Below are positions 1-4,966 of a stretch of DNA of 10,609 nt, in pieces. Both the position numbers and the translations under genes were made by a program. Source of the stretch: an uncultured Saprospiraceae bacterium (GTDB lineage Bacteria > Bacteroidota > Bacteroidia > Chitinophagales > Saprospiraceae). The notes beneath the pieces were generated by a model, which saw only the letters and a list, made by a program, of their open reading frames with translations, ran no database searches and was not told the origin of the DNA. Position 1 is the stretch's first letter. Every line of letters begins with the position of its first letter. Location: the NCBI GenBank assembly GCA_937930625.1, contig CALHBW010000009.1, positions 1 to 10,609 of the forward strand. Reading direction: 5' to 3'.

Positions 1-150
1 TCAACGAATAACGAATCAACGAATAACGAATCAACGAATAACCAATCAACCAATAACGAATCAACGAATAACGAATCAACGAATAACGAATCAACGAATA
101 ACGAATCAACGAATAACGAATCAACGAATAACCAATAAACCAATAACGAA
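1..150. repeat. Tandem array, ten 15-bp units, abutting a start codon
   Basis: Ten head-to-tail units of 15 bp fill the window from its first base to 150, so the array probably continues to the left. The consensus is TCAACGAATAACGAA, itself an 8+7 composite of TCAACGAA and TAACGAA. Six units are identical; units 3, 4, 9 and 10 carry G-to-C changes, and unit 10 has one further C-to-A change. Positions 31-60 and 121-150 are the same apart from one base, so a block of six units (90 bp) appears to have been copied. The ATG of the next gene is at 152, one base after the last unit, so the array must be its leader or promoter region. There are no unique spacers, so it is not a CRISPR. Confidence 0.95.
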
Positions 151-151
151 T

Positions 152-1195
152 ATGCTTGATTACACGAATTGCTTTATCAACCAAATTTCTGTGCACCAAG
201 TCGGTAATAAAACCAACGAGGAGGATTTGCATCTATCCAAATCTCCGTTGGAGAATACGAATGATGTGTTGAAGGAGTTGCTGATGCAATATTTTTTAAA
301 GCCTTTTGGCGAACCGGAATTTTTCTCTTTTACCTTTTCTAATGAAGATGTGAAACTGAATCCTGTTTATAATTTTGCGGGGCAGATATTTGATGCGCCG
401 ACCTCGTTTCATATCAATTCGGTCAATGTTGCGAAGCATCTATACGAACTCTCCACACACCCGCAAATCAAGTCGGGCGATTTGTTTGTAGTGCATTTTT
501 CTGATGTAGTGATTGAAGATGAATTGGTGGAAATGATAGGTATTTTTAAATCCGAAAACAGGCATCCATTCTTGAAATTGGATGCCGAGTCGGGGGAGTT
601 TTCATTGAATTATGACGATGGTATTAGCATAGATAAATTGGATAAGGGCTGTCTTGTTTTTAATAAGGAAAAAGAACTTGGTTATCGTGTATGTATCGTG
701 GATAAGGCGAATAAAGCGGAGGCGCAATTTTGGAAAGAAGATTTTCTTCAACTCAAACCTTGCAGCGATGATTACCATTATACAAAGGATTTTTTGAGCC
801 TCACGAAAACCTACGTAACGAAGCAATTGGCAGAAGATTTTGAGGTGACAAAGGCAGATAAAATTGACTTGCTCAACAAAACAGTGGAGTATTTTAAGAC
901 GCACGAGCAGTTTGATAAAACGGAATTTGAAAGCGAGGTATTTCAGACAGATGAAATGATTGAGTCTTTTCAGCATTTTGACGATAGTTATCGTACAGAA
1001 CACAATATTGAGTCAACAGACAGTTTTGATATTTCAGAGCCGGCGGTCAAAAAACAAGCGCGAGGTTTTAAAAGTGTGCTGAAATTAGATAAAAATTTCC
1101 ACGTATATATTCACGGAGACAGGTCGCTGATTGAAAGGGGAGTAGAGGATGATGGACGCAAGTTTTACAAAATTTATTTCGATAAGGAAAACTAA
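152..1195 (+). CDS. Nucleoid-associated protein, YejK/NdpA (37-kDa) family
   Basis: The 347-residue protein is close in length to the E. coli family member YejK (about 335 aa). It shows the family pattern: an N-terminal region around LLMQYFLKPFGEPEFFSF (about residues 43-60), the segment SGDLFVVHFSDVVIEDELVE in the first half, and a C-terminal part with KSVLKLDKNFHVYIHGDRS followed by DGRKFYKIYF. In E. coli the family is found associated with the nucleoid; its biochemical role is unclear, and homologues also occur on plasmids and in phage-linked regions. The start at 152 is the first ATG after the 15-bp array, and there is no Shine-Dalgarno sequence. It is monocistronic as far as visible: the next strand-matched element is an independent promoter at 1281. 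No signal peptide or membrane segment is present, so it is cytoplasmic. The family call is from remembered motifs, not a search. Confidence 0.85.
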   Translation: MLDYTNCFINQISVHQVGNKTNEEDLHLSKSPLENTNDVLKELLMQYFLKPFGEPEFFSFTFSNEDVKLNPVYNFAGQIFDAPTSFHINSVNVAKHLYELSTHPQIKSGDLFVVHFSDVVIEDELVEMIGIFKSENRHPFLKLDAESGEFSLNYDDGISIDKLDKGCLVFNKEKELGYRVCIVDKANKAEAQFWKEDFLQLKPCSDDYHYTKDFLSLTKTYVTKQLAEDFEVTKADKIDLLNKTVEYFKTHEQFDKTEFESEVFQTDEMIESFQHFDDSYRTEHNIESTDSFDISEPAVKKQARGFKSVLKLDKNFHVYIHGDRSLIERGVEDDGRKFYKIYFDKEN

Positions 1196-1280
1196 TACTT
1201 ACAGTAGGTGAAGCATTTAATTTGTTTTGAATATTTTAAAAATAATTTTATAAATACAGTAGAAAAAAACTCGTATTTTC

Positions 1281-1312
1281 TTGTAATTAAGCGAATTATA
1301 AATGTACCTTTG
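1281..1312 (+). promoter_or_regulatory. Bacteroidota-type promoter (TTG / TAnnTTTG)
   Basis: A TTG at 1281-1283 is followed after 21 bp by TACCTTTG at 1305-1312, an exact match to the Bacteroidetes -7 consensus TAnnTTTG with acceptable spacing to the -33 element. Transcription would begin at about 1318-1320, exactly where a structured, terminator-ended RNA begins. This is the best promoter in the window. Confidence 0.75.
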
Positions 1313-1317
1313 TAAAA

Positions 1318-1434
1318 GGAAGTTGATGTGTAGAGACAAATTAAAAGGACAACTTTCTACTGTCTTTAGTTAGGCACTCTAACAAAAGATGTAATAATTA
1401 AGACTGTCTTCGGAACTTTCGGAGACAGTTTTTT
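1318..1434 (+). ncRNA. Candidate small structured RNA of unknown class
   Basis: The segment between the promoter at 1281-1312 and a strong terminator would give a transcript of about 115 nt with three hairpins: P1, 8 bp, 1318-1325 with 1350-1357, starting at the predicted transcription start; P2, 5 bp, 1369-1373 with 1379-1383; and P3, the terminator stem, 1403-1412 with 1420-1429. The word ACTGTCTT occurs twice (1359-1366 and 1403-1410), and either copy could pair with the 3' side of the terminator stem (AGACAGT, 1423-1429), so two competing folds exist. No known RNA family is recognised. A 15-codon ORF (1326-1373) lies inside, so a leader-peptide attenuator is an alternative, but no gene follows at the distance expected before the tRNA. 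Confidence 0.5.
1403..1434 (+). terminator. Rho-independent terminator of the candidate sRNA
   Basis: A 10-bp stem (1403-1412 with 1420-1429, one G-T pair), a 7-nt loop and a run of T (1429-1434) form a textbook intrinsic terminator. It lies well after the stop codon at 1195 and after the promoter at 1281, so it most likely ends the short transcript. Confidence 0.8.
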
Positions 1435-1520
1435 GTTCCAAGAACATAGTTTCAAAGAAGGAAAAACGATTAATTTCATTTTTTTTCTTACCAAATCACA
1501 CAACTTTAGATAATAATATT

Positions 1521-1555
1521 TATCTTTGCGCTCCGCTTCTGAAAAAGCAGAAACG
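1521..1555 (+). promoter_or_regulatory. -7 element and 5' hairpin upstream of tRNA-Arg
   Basis: TATCTTTG at 1521-1528 fits the TAnnTTTG consensus, but no TTG is seen 19-21 bp upstream, so only the -7 half is supported. Directly downstream, 1533-1555 can fold into a hairpin (TTCTG against CAGAA around an A-rich loop, with CCG/CGG at the base). It is placed to drive tRNA-Arg and perhaps rpmB. Confidence 0.4.
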
Positions 1556-1618
1556 GCAACACCTAAATTCATAATAACTTATTAGAATTTGGGATTTGAA
1601 AATTAGAATTTAACCATT

Positions 1619-1692
1619 GGCCCTGTAGCTCAACTGGATAGAGTACCTGACTACGGATCAGGAGGTTCCAGGTTCGAACCCTGGCAGGGTCA
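1619..1692 (+). tRNA. tRNA-Arg, anticodon ACG
   Basis: A full cloverleaf is visible over 74 nt: acceptor stem 1619-1625 with 1685-1691 (one G-T pair), a four-pair D stem, anticodon stem CCTGA/TCAGG around the loop CTACGGA, a variable loop, and a T arm with the TTCGAAC loop. The anticodon is ACG at 1653-1655, so it decodes arginine CGN codons, with A34 normally deaminated to inosine by TadA. The discriminator is A1692. CCA is not encoded and must be added after transcription, as is common in Bacteroidota. rpmB starts 120 bp downstream on the same strand. Confidence 0.97.
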
Positions 1693-1722
1693 CTTATTTT
1701 TTTAATGCTTAACGATTAATTA

Positions 1723-1808
1723 TTAATGATTAATTCATTTTTTTCGCGTAGCGAAAATCATGCATGAAAAAATATTAATCATTAATCATTAACCATTCAT
1801 CGTTAATA
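1723..1808 (+). repeat. Foldback leader with five ATTAATC-type heptamers before rpmB
   Basis: Five heptamers in strict 7-nt phase occupy 1774-1808 (ATTAATC/ATTAACC type, the last being GTTAATA), ending 4 nt before the rpmB ATG at 1813. Upstream, 1723-1734 is the exact reverse complement of 1774-1785 (12 bp). Between them sits a tight hairpin, TTTTCGC-GTA-GCGAAAA (1741-1757). The leader could thus fold into a nested structure that pairs the first two heptamers. There is no Shine-Dalgarno sequence. Confidence 0.75.
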
Positions 1809-1812
1809 AGTT

Positions 1813-2064
1813 ATGTCTAAAGTTTGTAATCTAACAGGAAAACGTCCGATTTCGGGCAACAACGTTTCCCACTCCAAGGCTAAAACTAAGCGCCGTTTTG
1901 TACCCAACGTACATACGAAGCGTTACTATATTCCTGAATTGGATAAGTGGGTAACTCTACGCCTCAGTGCCAAAGCAATGCGTAATATCAACAAAAAGGG
2001 TGTTTATGCATACTTGAGTGAATTAGAACAAAAAGGCGTAGATATAGGCGTCAAATTGAAGTAA
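1813..2064 (+). CDS. rpmB: 50S ribosomal protein bL28
   Basis: The 83-residue protein begins MSKVCNLTGKRPISGNNVSH, the standard bL28 opening, followed by the basic KAKTKRRFVPNVHTKRYY segment and the conserved WVTLRLSAKAMRNINKKG motif. The length is normal for bL28 (about 75-85 aa). It binds 23S rRNA in the large subunit near the E-site and tRNA exit side. The Bacteroidota version keeps one Cys near the N-terminus but not a full zinc-binding set. It is the first of three small co-directional ribosome-related genes (rpmB, rpmG, DUF4295) that end at the terminator at 2719-2747. The start is fixed by the conserved N-terminus. Expression is probably coupled with that of rpmG. Confidence 0.97.
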   Translation: MSKVCNLTGKRPISGNNVSHSKAKTKRRFVPNVHTKRYYIPELDKWVTLRLSAKAMRNINKKGVYAYLSELEQKGVDIGVKLK

Positions 2065-2089
2065 GGTTAGTCGTACATGGTTGATGAGA

Positions 2090-2150
2090 GATTTTCGCGC
2101 GACGAAAATCAAAATATTAACCATTAATCATTAACCATTAACCATTAATA
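2090..2150 (+). repeat. Hairpin plus five ATTAACC-type heptamers before rpmG
   Basis: GATTTTCG (2090-2097) and CGAAAATC (2103-2110) form an 8-bp perfect hairpin around a CGCGA loop. Five heptamers in exact 7-nt phase follow at 2116-2150, the last being ATTAATA, which ends 4 nt before the rpmG ATG at 2155. The layout repeats that in front of rpmB: CG-rich small hairpin, five heptamers, a TTAATA unit, 4 nt, ATG. Confidence 0.8.
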
Positions 2151-2154
2151 CATC

Positions 2155-2343
2155 ATGGCAAAGAAAAGTAAAGGTAACAGAATACAAATCATATTAGAAT
2201 GTACAGAGCATAAATCAAGTGGTATGCCCGGTACTTCGCGTTACGTCACCGAAAAAAATCGTAAAAATACTCCTGACCGTCTGGAGATTAAGAAATACAA
2301 TCCCATTCTGAAAAAATACACCGTTCATAAAGAAATTAAGTAA
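2155..2343 (+). CDS. rpmG: 50S ribosomal protein bL33
   Basis: The 62-residue protein starts MAKKSKGNRIQIILECTEHK and contains the conserved SRYVTEKNRKNTPDRLEIKKYNPILKKYTVHKE core of bL33. It is a Cys-poor (C-minus) form with a single Cys and so no zinc ribbon. Bacteroidota bL33 is a little longer than the E. coli protein (55 aa), as here. It sits in the 50S subunit near the E site. The gene lies 90 bp after rpmB; that gap is entirely hairpin and heptamer repeats, so transcription is probably continuous. The start is fixed by the family N-terminus. Confidence 0.97.
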   Translation: MAKKSKGNRIQIILECTEHKSSGMPGTSRYVTEKNRKNTPDRLEIKKYNPILKKYTVHKEIK

Positions 2344-2344
2344 T

Positions 2345-2501
2345 TAATGAAAATAAAAATGTAAATGAAAATTAAAAAAGTACTTCGTTATACGGCTTTA
2401 TAATTTTCAAATATGTTTTGTTTTCATCATTATACAAGTAATATCCGAATGTCTGGTTTTGTATCATTCAAAATTCACACATTCAACATTCAAAATTACT
2501 A
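2345..2501 (+). repeat. Imperfect foldback and ATTCAAA-type array before the DUF4295 gene
   Basis: The 161-bp gap between rpmG and the DUF4295 gene holds two things. First, an AT-rich imperfect inverted repeat pairs 2345-2373 with 2402-2432 (TGAAAATT against AATTTTCA is perfect, the outer part interrupted). Second, five phased 7-8-nt units, mostly ATTCAAA-like, span 2466-2501 and end in ATTACTA, 3 nt before the ATG at 2505. The foldback could also be a weak terminator or processing site between the genes. Confidence 0.6.
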
Positions 2502-2504
2502 ATC

Positions 2505-2684
2505 ATGGCAAAGAAAGTTTCTAAGAACTCGAAAGTAGGACAACGTGCCGCCAACGCAGGTTCAGGTAAAGATTTTGTGAAAGTAGTCAAAGCTATCAAA
2601 GATCCTGCAACAGGCAAATACACCTACAAGCAACAGATAATTCACAAAGATAGTGTGAAAGAATTCTTCGCTGACAAGAAGTAA
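2505..2684 (+). CDS. DUF4295 family small basic ribosome-associated protein
   Basis: This 59-residue, Lys-rich protein starts MAKKVSKNSKVGQRAANAGS and continues with a KVVKAIKDPATGKYTYKQQIIHKDSVKEFFADKK tail. That is the pattern of the Bacteroidota-specific DUF4295 family (about 50 aa), which sits between rpmG and ftsY in many members of the phylum. A phylum-specific 50S protein named bL38 has been described from Flavobacterium johnsoniae ribosomes; my recollection is that it corresponds to this family, which should be checked. It has no Cys, no signal and no membrane segment. A start at 2505 follows the repeat array by 3 nt and gives the family N-terminus. Transcription ends at the hairpin at 2719-2747. 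Confidence 0.85.
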   Translation: MAKKVSKNSKVGQRAANAGSGKDFVKVVKAIKDPATGKYTYKQQIIHKDSVKEFFADKK

Positions 2685-2718
2685 ATTTCATTCTATCCAT
2701 GCAAAAAATATATTCAAC

Positions 2719-2747
2719 AGGCTTCTCTTTTTGAGGGAAGCCTTTTT
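2719..2747 (+). terminator. Intrinsic terminator after the rpmB-rpmG-DUF4295 cluster
   Basis: AGGCTT-CTC (2719-2727) pairs with GAG-GG-AAGCCT (2733-2743) around a short T-rich loop with a 2-nt bulge, followed by a T run (2743-2747). It lies 35 nt after the DUF4295 stop codon and separates the ribosomal protein transcript from ftsY. Confidence 0.75.
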
Positions 2748-2763
2748 GTCTTTCTAATGCGAT

Positions 2764-2948
2764 AATGAAATGAGTGAATTTTGAATGAGTGAATGAGTGA
2801 ATATTTTTATGTGCATTTATTTTTTTTACAAAAAAAAATAAATCATTCACGTAAGAAATATTCACTCATTCAAAATTCGCTCATTCACTCATTTCATTGT
2901 AGCATTAATAATTCATTCATTCAAAATTCAATCATTCACTCATCACCT
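2764..2948 (+). repeat. Large inverted repeat and ATTCACTC/ATTCAAA arrays before ftsY
   Basis: Two 43-nt arms, 2764-2806 and 2856-2898, are reverse complements over their outer 16 and inner 15 bases; in the middle about 12 bases are swapped in unit order rather than randomly mutated. The loop also contains a T-rich/A-rich inverted repeat (about 2815-2843). The right arm consists of about five phased 7-8-nt units (2860-2898). A further array of six units starts at ATTAATA (2904-2910) and ends at 2948, directly against the ftsY ATG. ORF reading continues upstream through these repeats in frame, which creates a false N-terminal extension of FtsY. Confidence 0.8.
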
Positions 2949-3911
2949 ATGAGCGTACTTAGCAATTTTTTCAATAAAGAGAGAAAAGAAGACCTGGACA
3001 AAGGTTTGGAAAAAACCAAAACGGGATTTTTTGAGAATATTTCGCGTGCCGTAGCCGGTAAATCCAAAGTAGATGAAGAAGTGCTTGATAGCCTTGAAGA
3101 AGTGCTCATCGCGTCGGATGTAGGTGTGGATACGACCATCAAAATTATCGAACGCATAGAGGCGCGGGTAGCGCGTGATAAGTATGTGAATACGAGCGAA
3201 TTGAATGAGATTTTGCGCGACGAAATCGTCCAAATGCTTACGGAAAATAACACCGAAGACATGGACGATTACGACTTGCCTTCCGAGGAGCGTCCTTGCG
3301 TAATACTCGTAGTGGGCGTCAATGGTGTGGGCAAAACCACGACTATCGGTAAACTCGCCAGCCAATATCACAACAAAGGGTTATACGTAATACTCGGTGC
3401 AGCAGATACTTTTCGTGCAGCAGCAGTAGATCAACTCAAAATATGGTCGGAGCGTGTAGGTTGCGGTTTTTATAGCAAAGGAATGCATACCGACCCGGCA
3501 GCCGTTGCCTACGAAACGGTAAAATATGGCATCAAACAAGGCGCGGGCGTAATCATTATTGATACAGCCGGCAGACTGCACACTAAGGTGGGTTTGATGA
3601 ATGAGTTGTCGAAAATCAACCGTTCTATCGGAAAAGCACTCGGTGGCGCACCGCACGAAGTACTGCTCGTGCTTGATGCTTCTACCGGACAAAATGCAGT
3701 AGAGCAAGCCAAACATTTTACCAAAGCCACTGACGTTACCTCACTTGCATTGACCAAGCTTGATGGCACGGCAAAAGGCGGTGTAGTCATCGGTATTACA
3801 GATGAATTTAAAATTCCGATAAAATACATTGGCGTAGGAGAAAAAATCCACCATTTACAAATATTCAATAAGCGTGAATTTGTCGATTCGTTCTTCAAAC
3901 AAAGTTCCTAA
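2949..3911 (+). CDS. ftsY: Signal recognition particle receptor FtsY (SRP-type GTPase)
   Basis: The 320-residue NG-domain protein receives SRP-ribosome complexes at the inner membrane and, with Ffh, hydrolyses GTP to hand nascent chains to SecYEG. An N-domain helical bundle covers about 1-100. GTPase motifs are G1 GVNGVGKT (123-130), the SRP-specific DTFRAAA (153-159), G3 DTAGR (205-209) and G4 TKLD (269-272), followed by GGVV and the closing GVGEK (295-299). The long acidic A domain of E. coli FtsY is absent, as usual in Bacteroidota. The ATG at 2949 gives the typical short N-terminus (MSVLSNFFNKERKEDLDKGL); an in-frame ATG 156 bp upstream only translates repeats. One oddity: the usual acidic pair after GEK(I) is replaced by His-His (GEKIHHL). 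The gene is monocistronic between terminators at 2719-2747 and 4033-4077. Confidence 0.97.
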   Translation: MSVLSNFFNKERKEDLDKGLEKTKTGFFENISRAVAGKSKVDEEVLDSLEEVLIASDVGVDTTIKIIERIEARVARDKYVNTSELNEILRDEIVQMLTENNTEDMDDYDLPSEERPCVILVVGVNGVGKTTTIGKLASQYHNKGLYVILGAADTFRAAAVDQLKIWSERVGCGFYSKGMHTDPAAVAYETVKYGIKQGAGVIIIDTAGRLHTKVGLMNELSKINRSIGKALGGAPHEVLLVLDASTGQNAVEQAKHFTKATDVTSLALTKLDGTAKGGVVIGITDEFKIPIKYIGVGEKIHHLQIFNKREFVDSFFKQSS

Positions 3912-3916
3912 GAAGC

Positions 3917-3984
3917 CTCGTCAGACGAATCCTTTTATTCCGTGAATAAATCACGACATTATACAACAACCTTCGTCTGCCGAG
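3917..3984 (+). other. Nested inverted repeats after ftsY
   Basis: A 13-bp inverted repeat with one mismatch (3917-3929 with 3972-3984) encloses a small region that can form either CGTGA/TCACG (3941-3955) or TTTATT/AATAAA, two mutually exclusive hairpins. It begins 6 nt after the ftsY stop codon. There is no T run, so it is a 3'-UTR structure rather than a terminator. Confidence 0.5.
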
Positions 3985-4032
3985 TACTTAAAATTAGATT
4001 AAATAACTTATTTTCAAAGATTAATACATAGA

Positions 4033-4077
4033 GAAGTTTAAGTTTAGAATTATTCCTGAACTTAAACTTCTTTTTTT
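4033..4077 (+). terminator. Intrinsic terminator after ftsY
   Basis: A perfect 12-bp stem (4033-4044 with 4059-4070) with a 14-nt loop is followed by an unbroken T run (4071-4077). It is the strongest terminator in the window and closes the ftsY transcript. Confidence 0.9.
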
Positions 4078-4104
4078 GTCCAAAGTTGATTAATTTTAAG
4101 AATG

Positions 4105-4170
4105 ATTTTGAATGAAAACCGTAAATCTCCGTTCATTCAAAATTTAAAATTCATTCATTCAAAATTACCT
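4105..4170 (+). repeat. Foldback and five-unit ATTCAAA array before the 67-aa gene
   Basis: ATTTTGAATGAA (4105-4116) is the exact reverse complement of 4132-4143, with a 15-nt loop. Five phased 7-8-nt units cover 4135-4170 (ATTCAAA, ATTTAAA and ATTCATTC types, ending in ATTACCT), 12 nt before the ATG at 4183. Upstream in-frame translation through this region gives a false N-terminal extension. Confidence 0.7.
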
Positions 4171-4182
4171 TTTGTCACAATT

Positions 4183-4386
4183 ATGAGCCGTTTTCTCAAT
4201 TCTTTTAACGAAACTTCTATTGAAACTAATATGATATGGGGCTTACTATTAGCTTTATTTGGTTTTGTGTTGGCAATCGTACTTTCTTTTAAAATACCCG
4301 GTACTTTTCTATCAATAATAGGTATTGTTTTTTTGGTGATAGGCTTATTTGTATATGGAAGAGCATTTTATAGAATGTTGAATTAG
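4183..4386 (+). CDS. Small membrane protein with two transmembrane helices
   Basis: A 67-residue protein starting MSRFLNSFNETSIETN. A short polar N-terminus is followed by two hydrophobic segments (about residues 18-36 and 41-58), joined by the short turn SFKIPG, and a basic end (GRAFYRMLN), so it is probably an inner-membrane hairpin protein. No catalytic motif is visible and I do not recognise the family. An in-frame ATG at 4102 would add 27 residues, but those codons are the ATTCAAA repeats and the inverted repeat, so the ATG at 4183 is preferred. It stands between the ftsY terminator and a long spacer, with no partner gene. Codon use looks ordinary and the hydrophobic pattern supports a real gene. 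Confidence 0.65.
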   Translation: MSRFLNSFNETSIETNMIWGLLLALFGFVLAIVLSFKIPGTFLSIIGIVFLVIGLFVYGRAFYRMLN

Positions 4387-4415
4387 TAAATAATATCATT
4401 CTGCAAATTACAATA

Positions 4416-4485
4416 AACTGATTATCAGTTACTTCTTTAATTTATTCGGCTATGCGCCTAACTTTGCCAAGCTCTGATAATCAGT
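4416..4485. promoter_or_regulatory. Two palindromic sites around a -7-like element
   Basis: The near-palindrome AACTGATTATCAGTT (4416-4430) and an inverted copy of its 12-nt core (4474-4485) lie 43 bp apart. Between them is TAACTTTG (4459-4466), a match to the TAnnTTTG -7 consensus; the -33 element is poor (TTT at 4436-4438). Two dyads flanking a core promoter are the usual geometry for a repressor or looping site. What would be transcribed is unclear, since the next convincing start codon is at 4967. Confidence 0.4.
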
Positions 4486-4742
4486 GAGTTATAAAACATT
4501 GCACTTCAAGTGATTATAGAGAACTATGGTCTATCGACTGGCAACTATGGACTGGTAGCCATTTATTCCAAATATACTTACTATTTTTATCAACGCTATT
4601 AAAACTACTTCACAAGCTCCGTCTTATACGAATCAATTCTTTTCTCTATTCAGTAAATTTTCGAGGATAATATCAATTTGAATTCTGTTGAGATTCAATG
4701 TCTTTGCCAATGATTAACATTGATAAATTAAATATTTTTGTC

Positions 4743-4778
4743 ATTCAAAATCCATCGATTCAAAATTCAAAATTAAGC
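4743..4778 (+). repeat. Orphan five-unit ATTCAAA array
   Basis: Five 7-8-nt units, three of them exactly ATTCAAA, end in ATTAAGC. The design matches the arrays that end just before start codons elsewhere in the window. Here the nearest ATG (4789) opens only three codons before a stop, and the next real start is 189 nt downstream. It may mark a lost gene, a non-coding transcript, or a long leader of the secreted-protein gene. Confidence 0.6.
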
Positions 4779-4966
4779 CCAATATCAATGTCACATTAAA
4801 TCATTTTTCCCTGTTGACTTTTTGTTTAAAAAAACAATGGACATGCAACTCTCTTCTTACAGGGTACGTCTTTAATAGTGAAAGCACTCGTAAAGTTCTG
4901 ATAAACAATTATAACAACATGATAATTAATAATTATTTATTTCAAATAATTAAAAAATAAAAACTC

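Larger units (their letters stand above)
4387..4966. other. Long AT-rich spacer without a convincing gene
   Basis: Besides the palindromes at 4416-4485, it contains partial repeats of an ACTATGG/GACTGG type (about 4522-4558), a TCAATG/CATTGA hairpin (about 4695-4723), a five-unit array at 4743-4778, and a perfect 8-bp hairpin (AATTATTT/AAATAATT, 4931-4951) just ahead of the GTG start at 4967. No ORF with protein-like composition was found. Confidence 0.6.

Noticed and set aside
1..150. CRISPR array
   Set aside because: Units are contiguous 15-mers with no unique spacers, and no cas genes are present.
602..1003. 133-codon minus-strand ORF inside the nucleoid-associated protein gene
   Set aside because: Antisense to a gene with clear family motifs; no supporting start context.
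1366..1572. 68-codon minus-strand ORF between the sRNA and the tRNA
   Set aside because: It overlaps the terminator and promoter elements and has no family features.
2793..2948. 52-residue N-terminal extension of FtsY
   Set aside because: The codons are the inverted repeat and ATTCACTC arrays; FtsY of this phylum begins at the ATG at 2949.
2936..3898. Several minus-strand ORFs opposite ftsY
   Set aside because: They are antisense shadows of a well-conserved coding gene, with no motifs of their own.
4102..4182. 27-residue extension of the small membrane protein
   Set aside because: It translates the foldback and ATTCAAA units; the ATG at 4183 gives a compact two-helix protein.
4813..4860. 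Sigma-70-like promoter with TTGAC and a 12-codon ORF at about 4837
   Set aside because: TTGAC is not followed by a fitting -7 element, and the tiny ORF has no features.
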